Source: Actinomycetes bacterium
GTDB lineage: Bacteria > Actinomycetota > Thermoleophilia > Solirubrobacterales > Solirubrobacteraceae
NCBI GenBank assembly: GCA_021846845.1
Contig: JAJZWB010000009.1
Location: 1-44,966, forward strand
Length of the DNA: 44,966 bases
Direction of reading: 5' to 3'
Of the stretch, positions 17,452-27,082 are shown piece after piece (positions within the stretch are counted from its first letter, which is position 1; each line of letters starts with the position of its first letter). The notes below the pieces were generated by a model that was not told where the DNA came from, ran no database searches, and was given only the letters and a program-made list of their open reading frames with translations. The position numbers and the translations under genes are program-made.

Positions 17452-19053
17452 ACCCGTCTGGCGCGCGCAGTTCAGCGCCTGCTCGTAGCCGGCGTCGGCG
17501 TGGCGAACCACCCCCAGCCCGGGATCGGCCGTCAGGCAGCGCCGGACGCGCTCGGCGCCGGCCGGCGTTCCGTCGGCGACGACGACCTGGCCGGCGTGGA
17601 TCGACTTCCCCATCCCGACGCCGCCGCCGTGGTGGATCGACACCCAGCTGGCGCCACATGCGGTCATCAGCATCGCGTTGAGCAGCGGCCAGTCGGCGAC
17701 CGCGTCGGAGCCGTCGCGCATCGACTCGGTCTCCCGCTCGGGCGAGGCGACCGAGCCGCAGTCGAGATGGTCGCGGCCGATCACGATCGGCCCGCGCAGC
17801 TCGCCGGAGGCGACCATCTCGTTGAAGCGCTCGCCGGCCCGATCACGCTCGCCGTAGCCCAGCCAGCAGATCCGCGCCGGCAGGCCCTGGAACTGGACGT
17901 GCTCGGAGGCCAGCGAGATCCAGCGCGCGATGTGCTCCTGGTCCCCGAACAGGTCGAGGATCGCGCGGTCGGTGGCGTGGATGTCGGCCGGATCGCCCGA
18001 CAGCGCCACCCAGCGGAACGGGCCCTTGCCCTCGCAGAACAGCGGCCGGATGTAGGCGGGCACGAACCCCGGATAGGAGAACGCCTCGGCGTCGCCGTGC
18101 TCGGCCGCCAGCCCGCGCAGCGAGTTCCCGTAGTCGAACGCCTCGGCGCCGGCCCGCTGCAGGGCGCGGATCGCGCCGACGTGCGCGACCGCGCTCGCCC
18201 CCACCCGTCGGAGGTAGTCGTCGGGGTCCGAGCTGCGCAGCGCCTGCGCCTGCTCCACCGTCACCCCGGAGGGCACGTAGCCGTTGAGGGGGTCGTGCGC
18301 GCTGGTCTGATCGGTGACCACGTCCACCTCCGCGCCACGGCGAACCAGCTCCGGCAGGATGTCCGCCGCGTTGCCCGCCAGCCCGATCGAGAGCGCCCTC
18401 CCCTCCGCACGGGCGAGGTCCAGCCTCGCGAGCGCGTCGTCCAGGTCGACGGCGCGCTCGTCGAGGTAGCCGGTCTGGATCCGGCGCTCGATCCGCTGCA
18501 GGTCGACCTCGATGCACAGGGCGGCGCCGCCCAGCATCGTGATCGCGAGAGGCTGGGCGCCGCCCATCCCGCCCAGACCGGCCGTCACCACCAGCCGTCC
18601 GGTGAGGGTCCCGCCGAAGCGCCTGCGCGCGGCCGCCGCGAACGTCTCGTAGGTGCCCTGAAGGATCCCCTGGCTGCCGATGTAGATCCAGGAGCCGGCG
18701 GTCATCTGCCCGTACATCATCAGCCCGGCCTCGTCCAGCTCACGGAACTTCTCCCACGTGGCCCATCGCGGCACGAGATTGGAGTTGGCGATCAGCACGC
18801 GCGGCGCGCGCTCGTGGGTCTCGAACACCGCGACGGGCTTGCCGGACTGGACCAGCAGCGTCTCCTCGTCGCCGAGCCGCTTCAGCTCGCGCTCGATCGT
18901 GTGATAGCTGGACCAGTTGCGCGCGGCCTTGCCGATCCCGCCGTAGACCACGAGATCCCCGGGCCGCTCGGCGACGTCCGGGTGCAGGTTGTTGCGCAGC
19001 ATCCGCAGCGCGGCCTCCTGCTGCCAGCCTCGGCAGCTGATCGTGGCGCTCAA
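17410..19053 (-). CDS. hutU: Urocanate hydratase
   Basis: [87 protein letters not shown]; probable TTG start (SD GGAGG). Confidence 0.94.
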
Positions 19054-19344
19054 GTCCACCTCCACTGTTGCCCGGGGCGCTCGCCGTCCCGGAGTCGAAG
19101 GGCGGTCGCCGAGGCGAGCACCTCGGTCACGGCCGTCCCGCCTCGGACGCACGCCATCGGGGTAGCGCCGCGCTGCGACGACCCGAGGCGCACCGCGGCG
19201 CCGCACCCGCGGCGGGGATCTGGAAGCGACTCTCGCTTTCCCGCATCGCGGCGCCACCCTACCAGCCTGCGGAGAGGCGTTTCAACCGTCACGAGCATCG
19301 GGCGGGCGGCCACACGCCGGGCCACCATCGCTGCCCGCGCGTCC

Positions 19345-20565
19345 CTACGCGGCCGAGGCGTTGGTCGCAACGGGTTCGAGCAGCGCCGAGGCGGCGAGGT
19401 CGGCCCACTGCACCGCGCTCATATAGAGGCCGGCGGCGCCCGGCACGAGCCGTTCCGCGAGCTCCAGGTCGCCGTGCTCGAGCGCGATCACCGAGCTGAG
19501 CAGCCGACCCTTGGCGCCCTCGTGGCCGACCAGAGCGTCGCTGGTGTCCTCCGCGAACGGCACGCGCTTCACGACCTCCGACATCGGCATGTCGAGCAGC
19601 GCGTCGACCAGCGAGAAGAGCCCCAGGGTGAAGCGCTCGCTGCCGCCCGCGGAGGCGCCCCCATCGGCGAGCTCGCAGAACCTCGCCCTGACCAGCGCGG
19701 TGATCGTCAGCTCCGGCGGCTTGCGGTCCACGCCGGCGAAGACGCTCAGCGCGACCCAGTGGCGCAGCCTCTCCACCCCGAGCAGCGCCAGCGCCTGGCC
19801 GATCGAGCGCACCTCGTGGCGCAGGCCGAAGAAGGCCGAGTTGATGTATCGCAGGACGCGGTAGCCGAGCGCGAGATCGAGCGCGATCGTGCGCTCCAGC
19901 TCCCGCAGGCCGATGCCGGGCTCGTTGAGCGCTGCCAGGAGCGTCAGCAGCGACATCCGGCTGGCGTCGACCGACCGCGTGCCGACCAGCTCCGGCCGGC
20001 AGAAGAAGTAGCCCTGGAACAGCTCGCATCCGGACTGCAGGCAGCGAGCGAACTCCTCGTGCGTCTCGACCTTCTCGGCGAGCAGCTGCACGCCGAGCGG
20101 GCGCAGCCTGCGGCACGCGCGCTCGAGGCCGTCGCCGCCCAGCGCGAGCACGTCCAGCTTCACCACGTCCACGATCTCCAGCAGCGGGTCGGCGCTCGGC
20201 GCGTACTCGAAGTCGTCCAGCGCGAGGCGGTAGCCCTGCTCCTTCAGGGAGCGCACCGCGGCGACGAGCTCCTCGTCGATCAGCTGGTCCTCCAGGATCT
20301 CGAGCACCACCAGGTCCGCCGGCAGCGAGGCGGCGAGCCCTGCGAGGATGAATTCCCGGGACACGTTGATCCACGCCGGCCGCCCGCCGGTCATTCGCTC
20401 CAGGCCCAGCTCGGTGAAGGTGTTCAGCACCACCGCAGCGGTCGCGCGCTCGGCGTCTCGGACCCTCGCGACCTGGCCGCGACCATCCCTGAACAGCAGC
20501 TCGTAGCCGACCACCTTCAGGCGCGGGTCGAACAGCGGCTGCCGGGCGACGAGTACCTCTCTCAT
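19345..20565 (-). CDS. EAL-HDOD domain signalling protein
   Basis: REVLVARQPLFDPRLKVVGYELLFRDG...LEILED...LALDDFEY...KLDVLALG...AEKVET; C-terminal HDOD (GYRVLRYINSAFFGLRHEVRSIGQALALLGVERLRHW). Confidence 0.88.
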   Translation of the reverse strand: MREVLVARQPLFDPRLKVVGYELLFRDGRGQVARVRDAERATAAVVLNTFTELGLERMTGGRPAWINVSREFILAGLAASLPADLVVLEILEDQLIDEELVAAVRSLKEQGYRLALDDFEYAPSADPLLEIVDVVKLDVLALGGDGLERACRRLRPLGVQLLAEKVETHEEFARCLQSGCELFQGYFFCRPELVGTRSVDASRMSLLTLLAALNEPGIGLRELERTIALDLALGYRVLRYINSAFFGLRHEVRSIGQALALLGVERLRHWVALSVFAGVDRKPPELTITALVRARFCELADGGASAGGSERFTLGLFSLVDALLDMPMSEVVKRVPFAEDTSDALVGHEGAKGRLLSSVIALEHGDLELAERLVPGAAGLYMSAVQWADLAASALLEPVATNASAA

Positions 20566-20724
20566 CCCGCGCCCGCGCCCGAGCAGTCCGCAGCCGGGCC
20601 CCCCGGGGCCGATCGGGTCCGTGCGCAGGTGGGAGCCACGGCCAGATCATCGGCAGCCGTCATCGATGCTGTAGAGCGAGGTCCCGCTGGGCGGCGGCGC
20701 AGTTCGCAGGTACAGTCCCGGGCG

Positions 20725-22242
20725 ATGCCGGCCGCCGCCCCGCGCGCGCATCCGCCCGTGACCCTCGATGGCTCGCGGCTGACCCCAGCCGGCGTGGCGG
20801 CGATCGCGCGCGACGGCGCCGCGGTGCGGTTGACGCCGGCAGCGAGAGCCCGGAACGATCGCGCGCGAGCGGCGATCGCGTCTCTCCTGGCGCGGGGGGA
20901 GGAGCTCTACGGGGTCACGACGGGGGTCGGCGCGCTGCGCTCGCTCCGTGTCGGCGAGCACGACCGCGACGCATACTCGCTCAACCTCCTGCGCAGCCAT
21001 GCGGGGGGCGCCGGGTCGCCGCTCACGGTGCCCGTCGTGCGCGCCGCGATGGCGACGCGCGCAAACCAGATCGGCGCCGGCGGCGCGGGCGTGGCGTCGG
21101 AGCTGCTCGACGCGCTCGTTGGCGCTCTCAACGCCGGCCTGACGCCGTTCACGCGTGAGCTCGGCTCGCTTGGCACCGGCGACCTGACCAACCTGGCCGA
21201 GGTCGGCCTCGCCCTGCTGGGCGAGGGGCGCCTCTGGCGCGGCGACGATCTGATCGACGCCGCCGCCGGGCTGGCGGACGCGGGCCTTGAGCCGGGGCGG
21301 CTCGGCCCCCGCGACGGACTGGCCTTCATGAGCTCCAACGCGTTCTCGATCGGCCAGGCGGCACTCCTGGTCGTCGACGCGCGGCGCGTGCTGGACGCGT
21401 GGCTGTCGGTCGCGGCGCTCTCGTTCGAGGCGGTCGCGGCTGACCCGATCGTGCTGGACGTGCGGCTTCACTCCCCCCTGCACCGCCCGGGCCAGGCGTC
21501 CGTCGCCGCCCGGATGCGGGAGCTGCTCGACGGGCTGCAGCGAACCGCCCGGCGCCCGGGCCCCCTCGGGGTCCAGGACCCGTACCCGTTCCGCGCTCAG
21601 CCGCAGGTCGACGGCGCGGTCCACGACGCGCTGCGAGCGCTGGAGGAGACCGTCTCGCACGAGCTCAACTTCTCCGGTGAGAACGCGCTGATCGTCGCCT
21701 CAGACGGCGTCGCGCTCCCCAACGGCAACCCGCACGCGGCGCCGCTGGCCAACGCCGTCGACGCGCTTCGAACCGCGCTCGCCTCCTCGGCGGCGCTGAT
21801 CGCCGCCCGGGTCAGCGCGCTGCTCGACTCGGGCCTCACCGGCCTGCCGCCGTTCCTGGCCCGCGACCCGGGGCCCGAGTCCGGAGCGCTCGTGCTCGAG
21901 TACACGGCGCACGCGGCCGCGGCCGAGGTGCGCTCGCTCGTGACCCCGGTCGCGGCTCAGAGCGTGTCGGTGGCCCGGGGGGTCGAGTCGCACTCGTCGC
22001 TTGCGCCGATCGCCGTGCGCCGTGCGCACGAGACGCTGCGGGCGCTGCGGGTGGTGATCGCCGTCGAGCTGGTCACGGCCGTCCGCGCGCTGCGCCTGGC
22101 GGGCCGGCGGCCCACCGCCGCGGGCACCCGCCGTCTCTGGGACGTCGCCTGCGAGCGCCTGGACGAGGACCTCTCGGACCGTCCCCTGCACCCCGACGTC
22201 GAGGCCGCCCGAGCGCTGGTCGAGAGCTGGACGCCCGGATGA
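20725..22242 (+). CDS. Aromatic amino acid lyase (histidine ammonia-lyase superfamily), second paralog, MIO site TGD
   Basis: ELYGVTTGVGALRS; LGSLGTGDLTNLAEVGLALLGEGR; GVQDPYPFRAQPQVDGAVHDAL; ARGVESHSSLAPIAVR. Confidence 0.85.
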   Translation: MPAAAPRAHPPVTLDGSRLTPAGVAAIARDGAAVRLTPAARARNDRARAAIASLLARGEELYGVTTGVGALRSLRVGEHDRDAYSLNLLRSHAGGAGSPLTVPVVRAAMATRANQIGAGGAGVASELLDALVGALNAGLTPFTRELGSLGTGDLTNLAEVGLALLGEGRLWRGDDLIDAAAGLADAGLEPGRLGPRDGLAFMSSNAFSIGQAALLVVDARRVLDAWLSVAALSFEAVAADPIVLDVRLHSPLHRPGQASVAARMRELLDGLQRTARRPGPLGVQDPYPFRAQPQVDGAVHDALRALEETVSHELNFSGENALIVASDGVALPNGNPHAAPLANAVDALRTALASSAALIAARVSALLDSGLTGLPPFLARDPGPESGALVLEYTAHAAAAEVRSLVTPVAAQSVSVARGVESHSSLAPIAVRRAHETLRALRVVIAVELVTAVRALRLAGRRPTAAGTRRLWDVACERLDEDLSDRPLHPDVEAARALVESWTPG

Positions 22243-22277
22243 TCTGAGGGGCGACGCCCGGACTAGGATCGGGTGAG

Positions 22278-23747
22278 ATGAGCGTCCCAGAACCAGAGCC
22301 GGTGCAGGTGGTCCCGAGCCGGCGGCGCCGCCTGCTGATCCTCGGCATCTGCTCGATGAGCCTGCTGCTCATCGGCCTGGACTCGACGATCGTCAACGTG
22401 GCGCTGCCGGCGATCCACCGCTCTCTGCACTCGTCGCTCTCAGGCCTGCAGTGGACCGTGGACGCCTACACGCTCGTGCTCGCCAGCCTGCTGATGCTCT
22501 CCGGCTCGACGGCCGACCGTCTGGGGCGCAGGCGCGTGCTCCAGGCGGGGCTGCTTCTGTTCTCGCTCGGCTCGCTGCTGTGCGCGCTGGCGCCCAGCCT
22601 CGGGCTGCTGATCGCCGCCCGCGTGCTGCAGGCGGTCGGGGGCTCGATGCTCAACCCGGTCGCGATGTCGATCATCCGCAACGTGTTCGTCGACTCACGG
22701 GAGCGCGCCCGGGCGATCGGCCTCTGGGGCGCAGTTTTCGGGATCAGCGCAGCGCTCGGACCTGTGGTGGGCGGCACGCTCGTCGACTCCGTGTCGTGGC
22801 GCGCTGTGTTCATGGTCAACGTCCCGATCGGGCTGGCGGTGATCGGCCTGACGGCGCTCTACGTGCCCGAGTCGCGCGCGCCGCACCCGCGGCGGCTGGA
22901 CCCGATCGGGCAGGTGCTGGTGATCGCCGCGCTGGCGACCATCACCTATGCGCTGATCGAGGCGCCGTCCGCCGGCTGGCTGTCGTCGCAGACCCTCGGC
23001 CTGGCCGCCCTCGGCGCGGTCTCGTTCACCGTCCTGGTCGGCTGGGAGCTGCGCCGCGACGAGCCGCTGCTTGAGATGCGCTTCTTCCGCTCGGCGCCGT
23101 TCTCGAGCGCGAGCGCGACGGCGGTCGTGCTGTTCGTCGCGCTGGGAGGGTTCCTGTTCCTGAACACGCTCTACCTGCAGGAGGTCCGCGGGCTGTCGCC
23201 GCTGGACGCCGGCCTGTGCACGCTGCCGATGGCCGGCCTCATGGTGCTGATGGCGCCCCTGTCGGGGGTGGTGATCTCCAGTCGCGGCACCCGCGTGCCG
23301 CTCGTCGGGGGCGGCCTCGCCCTGGTGGCGAGCGGCGCGATCCTGACCGGGCTCGACGCGCACACGTCGTTCGCCGTCCTGATCGCCGCGTATGTGCTGT
23401 TCGGGCTCGGCTCCGGGATGCTCGGGCCGCCGATCACCAACACCGCGATCGCGGGCATGCCGCCGGCGCAGGCCGGCGTGGCGGGCGCGGTCGCGTCGAC
23501 CAGCCGTCAGATCGGACAGACCCTCGGCGTCGCACTGTTCGGCGCGCTGGCGGGCAGCGGCACGGGAGTGGTCTCGCGCGCGTTCCCGGCCGCCACGCAC
23601 GTCAGCTGGTGGATCGTGATCGGGATCGGGGCGTGCATCGTGGCGCTCGGGCTGATCTCGACCAGCGCCTGGGCCCGCGGCACGGCGAGACGGACGGCGC
23701 GGCTGTTCCGCGAGGAGCCCCTCGCCGAGGCGCGGGCTGCGGTGTAG
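22278..23747 (+). CDS. MFS transporter, DHA2/EmrB-QacA family
   Basis: LLLIGLDSTIVNVALPAIHRSLHSSLSGLQWTVDAYTLVLASLLMLSGSTADRLGRRRVL. Confidence 0.93.
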   Translation: MSVPEPEPVQVVPSRRRRLLILGICSMSLLLIGLDSTIVNVALPAIHRSLHSSLSGLQWTVDAYTLVLASLLMLSGSTADRLGRRRVLQAGLLLFSLGSLLCALAPSLGLLIAARVLQAVGGSMLNPVAMSIIRNVFVDSRERARAIGLWGAVFGISAALGPVVGGTLVDSVSWRAVFMVNVPIGLAVIGLTALYVPESRAPHPRRLDPIGQVLVIAALATITYALIEAPSAGWLSSQTLGLAALGAVSFTVLVGWELRRDEPLLEMRFFRSAPFSSASATAVVLFVALGGFLFLNTLYLQEVRGLSPLDAGLCTLPMAGLMVLMAPLSGVVISSRGTRVPLVGGGLALVASGAILTGLDAHTSFAVLIAAYVLFGLGSGMLGPPITNTAIAGMPPAQAGVAGAVASTSRQIGQTLGVALFGALAGSGTGVVSRAFPAATHVSWWIVIGIGACIVALGLISTSAWARGTARRTARLFREEPLAEARAAV

Positions 23748-23864
23748 CCGCCGCGCGTCGCGCGCAGCGCTCGTCCTCCGGCCCGCCTCGAGCCCCGACC
23801 GCCGCGTGCCCTGAAGCTTGAAGACGAGCGCCGCGGCCGCCCTCGCGCCGCGACTGCCGGTAGC

Positions 23865-26036
23865 GTGACCGTCCCCGTGAGAGCGCTTCCGGAAACCTCC
23901 AGAGTCCGGCTGCGGGAGGGCGGCGACGGCCAGCCGGAGGTCGTGATCTCCTTCCCCTACGATCGCGCGCTGGTGGACCTGTGCAGGTCGATCCCTAACC
24001 GACGGTTCGACTGGGACCGGCGCGAGTGGATCGCGCCCGCGACCGACTGGGCCGCGCTGAAGGTCGCCGAGGCGCTCGAGCGCTTCCCGGAGCTGAGTCC
24101 CGAGGCGGACGTCGCGGCCTGGCTGGACGGCGCGCGGGGTCGCTGGATCGGCTCGGTCTCCACGGCGCGCCACGCCGGCCGTGGATGGTGGGCGCTGCGC
24201 ACGCTCGCCGGCGAGGTGCCCCCGGAGCTGCGCGCCGGCGCCCAGGAGATCGACGGACGGCTGCTCGTGCCGCTCACCCTCGCGGCGGTGACGGCGCTGC
24301 GAGCGCAGCGCTCGGCACGGCTTGACCCACCGGCCGAGCGCTGCGCGCAGATCGTCGAGGCCGGCGGGCAGCCGCCGCCAGCGCAGCTGGTGTTCAGGCG
24401 AGACGTCGACGGGGCTCGCCTCGCGCTGGAGGTCGTGTGGGACCCCGACGTGGGCGCGGCCTTCGCCGCGCTCCGCGGCACCGGCGGCACGCGGGCTCTG
24501 GACCCCGATCCGTGGATCGCCCCCGAGCTCGACGGCTTCATCGCCCGCCACGGGGTCGCGGTCACCCCGGACGCGGCGCGGGTCCTGGAGGCGATGCTCG
24601 CCGAGCACCGCGACGCCGCCGCCGCCGTGCGCCGATCGCGTGCGATCGAGGCCGAGCCGCTCGCCGACGTGGCTCGCGCGCTCGGCGGCGAGCCGACGCC
24701 GTTCCAGTGGGCCGCGGTCCGCTACGCGCTGGCGGCACGTGGCACTTTCCTCGCCGACGAGCAGGGACTCGGCAAGACCGTCGAGGCTCTGGCGACGCTG
24801 GAGGCCGACGGCGCCTATCCGGCGGTGGTGATCTGCCCGGCGTCGATGAAGCTCGGCTGGGAGCGCGAGGCTCGCCGCTGGCTGCCGAACCGCACCGTCG
24901 CCGTTCTCCACGGGCGCGGCGCGGTCCCGCTGGACGCGGAGGTGACGATCCTCAACTACGAGATCGTCGCCGCTCACCGAGGCGCGCTGGCGCGGCGCGG
25001 GCCGCGCGCTCTCGTCGTCGACGAGTCCCACTACTGCAAGAACCCGCAGGCCAAGCGCACGCAGGCGGTGCGGCGGCTGTCGGAGTCGCTCGCGCCGGCC
25101 GCGCTGCGGCTCGCGCTCAGCGGCACGCCGGTGCTCAACCACGCCGAGGAGCTGATCGCGCAGCTTCGCATCATCGGCCGGCTGCACGAGTTCGGCTCCG
25201 GCGCGGCGTTCGCGCGCCGCTTCCGCGGCGAGCTCTGCGAGGAGCGACTCCACTGGCACCTGCGGCGCGTCTGCTTCGTGCGCCGGCGCAAGTCCGAGGT
25301 GCTCCGGCAGCTCCCGCCCAAGCGACGCGTGGTCGTGCCCGTCGCGCTCGGCAACGCGTCCGAGTACCGGCTGGCGGAGCGGGACCTGATCGCCTGGCTT
25401 CGCACGCAGCCGCTCGATCTCTCGCAGCTCAACGCGCGGATCGCGGCCGCGCTGCGAGCTCAGCGACTCGCCCAGCTGACCGCGCTGGCGCGCCTGGCGG
25501 CGCGCGGCAAGCTGGCCGCGGCGCTGCAGTGGATCGACGATTTCCTCGCCTCGGGCGAGGCGCTGGTCGTGTTCGCCCGCCACGTCGAGGTGCAGCAGGC
25601 GGTGCTGCGGCGCTTCCCCGACGCCCTGCACCTGCTTGGCGCAGACCCGCTCGTCGAGCGCGAGCGGGCGATCGCCGCCTTCCAGGCCGGGCACGAGCCG
25701 GGTCTGATCGTCGCGGCGACGCGCGTGGCCGCGCAGGGGATCACGCTCACGCGCGCCTCCAACGTCGCCTTCCTGGAGCTTGAGTGGACCCCGGCGATGC
25801 ACGACCAGGCAGAGGATCGCTGCCACCGGATCGGCCAGCGCGACGCGGTGACGGCCTGGTACCTGCTCGCCGCCGACACGATCGACGAGACGGTCGCGAG
25901 GCTGATCGCCGCCAAGCGCGCGACCGTCGACGCCGTCACCGACGGCGTCGCGCGGCCCGCGGAGGCGCTCGTCGACGCGGTCGTCGCCGAGCTGCGCGCC
26001 CGGGCGCCGCTGCGTCACCTGCGCGCGGTAGGGTGA
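23865..26036 (+). CDS. SNF2-family DNA helicase/translocase, SMARCAL1-like architecture
   Basis: LADEQGLGKTVEALATL (Walker A), VVDESHYCKNPQAKRT (DExH), QAEDRCHRIGQRDAVTAWYLLAADTIDE (motif VI and downstream); N-terminal FPYDRALVDLCRSIPNRRFDWDRREWIAP. Confidence 0.9.
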   Translation: MTVPVRALPETSRVRLREGGDGQPEVVISFPYDRALVDLCRSIPNRRFDWDRREWIAPATDWAALKVAEALERFPELSPEADVAAWLDGARGRWIGSVSTARHAGRGWWALRTLAGEVPPELRAGAQEIDGRLLVPLTLAAVTALRAQRSARLDPPAERCAQIVEAGGQPPPAQLVFRRDVDGARLALEVVWDPDVGAAFAALRGTGGTRALDPDPWIAPELDGFIARHGVAVTPDAARVLEAMLAEHRDAAAAVRRSRAIEAEPLADVARALGGEPTPFQWAAVRYALAARGTFLADEQGLGKTVEALATLEADGAYPAVVICPASMKLGWEREARRWLPNRTVAVLHGRGAVPLDAEVTILNYEIVAAHRGALARRGPRALVVDESHYCKNPQAKRTQAVRRLSESLAPAALRLALSGTPVLNHAEELIAQLRIIGRLHEFGSGAAFARRFRGELCEERLHWHLRRVCFVRRRKSEVLRQLPPKRRVVVPVALGNASEYRLAERDLIAWLRTQPLDLSQLNARIAAALRAQRLAQLTALARLAARGKLAAALQWIDDFLASGEALVVFARHVEVQQAVLRRFPDALHLLGADPLVERERAIAAFQAGHEPGLIVAATRVAAQGITLTRASNVAFLELEWTPAMHDQAEDRCHRIGQRDAVTAWYLLAADTIDETVARLIAAKRATVDAVTDGVARPAEALVDAVVAELRARAPLRHLRAVG

Positions 26037-26040
26037 GTGC

Positions 26041-26256
26041 ATGTCCCGCGTGCCGGCGCGCGCTCCGAACGTTCACCCCGGTTGTCGCAACGTGCCGAGG
26101 ATCGGGGACGGCGGCTTCGAGGAGCTCTGCCACCTGGTGACCGAGGAGGACCCGGACACCGCGCTGTGCGGCCGCGACGTGACCGGCTACCCGTGGAACC
26201 CGCCGTGGCCTCGCTGCGAGGCCTGCCTCGCGGTCGCCCGCGGGCAGCTCAACTGA
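26041..26256 (+). CDS. Small Cys/His-rich putative zinc-binding protein
   Basis: MSRVPARAPNVHPGCRNVPRIGDGGFEELCHLVTEEDPDTALCGRDVTGYPWNPPWPRCEACLAVARGQLN. Confidence 0.6.
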   Translation: MSRVPARAPNVHPGCRNVPRIGDGGFEELCHLVTEEDPDTALCGRDVTGYPWNPPWPRCEACLAVARGQLN

Positions 26257-26261
26257 CCGCG

Positions 26262-26299
26262 ACGCCCGGGCGGCGCTCGGAGAGCGGCGCCCGGGCGTT
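26262..26299. terminator. Bidirectional-type hairpin between convergent genes
   Basis: Perfect 11-bp arms ACGCCCGGGCG (26262-26272) / CGCCCGGGCGT (26288-26298), inner CGCT/AGCG pairing. Confidence 0.7.
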
Positions 26300-26317
26300 C
26301 GAGCACCGCGCCTGAGG

Positions 26318-27082
26318 TCAGCTCCCGGTCGCGCGGCGGTAGCGCGCCACCGCGAGCGGAGCGAACACGAGCATGATCGCCAGCGCCCAAGCGACCGCGC
26401 CCCACACGTAGTTGCCGGCCGGCGTTCCGATCCACAGCGAGCGCATCGCGTCGACGAAGATCGTGAACGGGTTGACGTCCGCGAAAGCCCTCAGGGCCGC
26501 CGGCATCGACGCGACCGGCACGAACGCTGACGAGATGAAGGTGAGCGGGAAGATCGCGATGAATCCGACCGAGTTGGCCGACTCCGGCGTCGATGCGACC
26601 AGCCCGACCAGGGCGAACACCCACGAGAAGGCGAAGCCGATCAGCAGCAGCAGCGCGACTCCGGCGACCACGTGGGACGCCGGCGCGTTGAACGAGAAGC
26701 CGATCACCAGTCCGGTCAGGACGAGCACCCAGATCGACAGGAAGTTGGTCACCACGTCGGCCAGGGTCCGTCCGGCGAGCACCGCCGCGCGCGCCATCGG
26801 CAGCGAGCGGAAGCGGTCTACCAGCCCCTTGTGGACGTCCTCGTTGAGCCCCAGGGCGGTCACGAACCCGCCGAAGGCGATGCTCTGCACCACCATCCCC
26901 GGGATCAGGTACTCCACGTAGGCGAGGCCGCCGGTTCGGATCGCGCCGCCGAACACGTACCGGAACAGCAGCACGAACATGATCGGCTGCACGGTGAACG
27001 CGAGCAGCAGCTCCGGCTTGCGCGGCAGGCGCACCAGGTTGCGCTCGGCGAGGATCAGGGTGTCCGACAGCAGCCTTCGCAT
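26318..27082 (-). CDS. ABC-2 type transporter permease (DrrB-like)
   Basis: [74 protein letters not shown]. Confidence 0.92.
   Translation of the reverse strand: MRRLLSDTLILAERNLVRLPRKPELLLAFTVQPIMFVLLFRYVFGGAIRTGGLAYVEYLIPGMVVQSIAFGGFVTALGLNEDVHKGLVDRFRSLPMARAAVLAGRTLADVVTNFLSIWVLVLTGLVIGFSFNAPASHVVAGVALLLLIGFAFSWVFALVGLVASTPESANSVGFIAIFPLTFISSAFVPVASMPAALRAFADVNPFTIFVDAMRSLWIGTPAGNYVWGAVAWALAIMLVFAPLAVARYRRATGS

Noticed and set aside
19054-19344. Known riboswitch in hutU leader (glycine, cobalamin, THF considered)
   Set aside because: Characteristic conserved cores of these classes were not found; kept only as an unclassified structured leader
16612-22242. 1876-aa plus-strand ORF
   Set aside because: Only its last 506 codons (20725..22242) are a real lyase; the rest is antisense to hutI, hutU and the EAL-HDOD gene, an open frame caused by high GC third positions
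23767-23831. GCGCTCGTC/GACGAGCGC inverted repeat downstream of the DHA2 MFS
   Set aside because: Arms 47 bp apart with weak stem potential; not convincing as a terminator
22695-26042. 1115-aa minus-strand ORF
   Set aside because: Antisense to the DHA2 MFS and SNF2 helicase; Arg/Gly/Ala/Asp-rich with no recognisable domain
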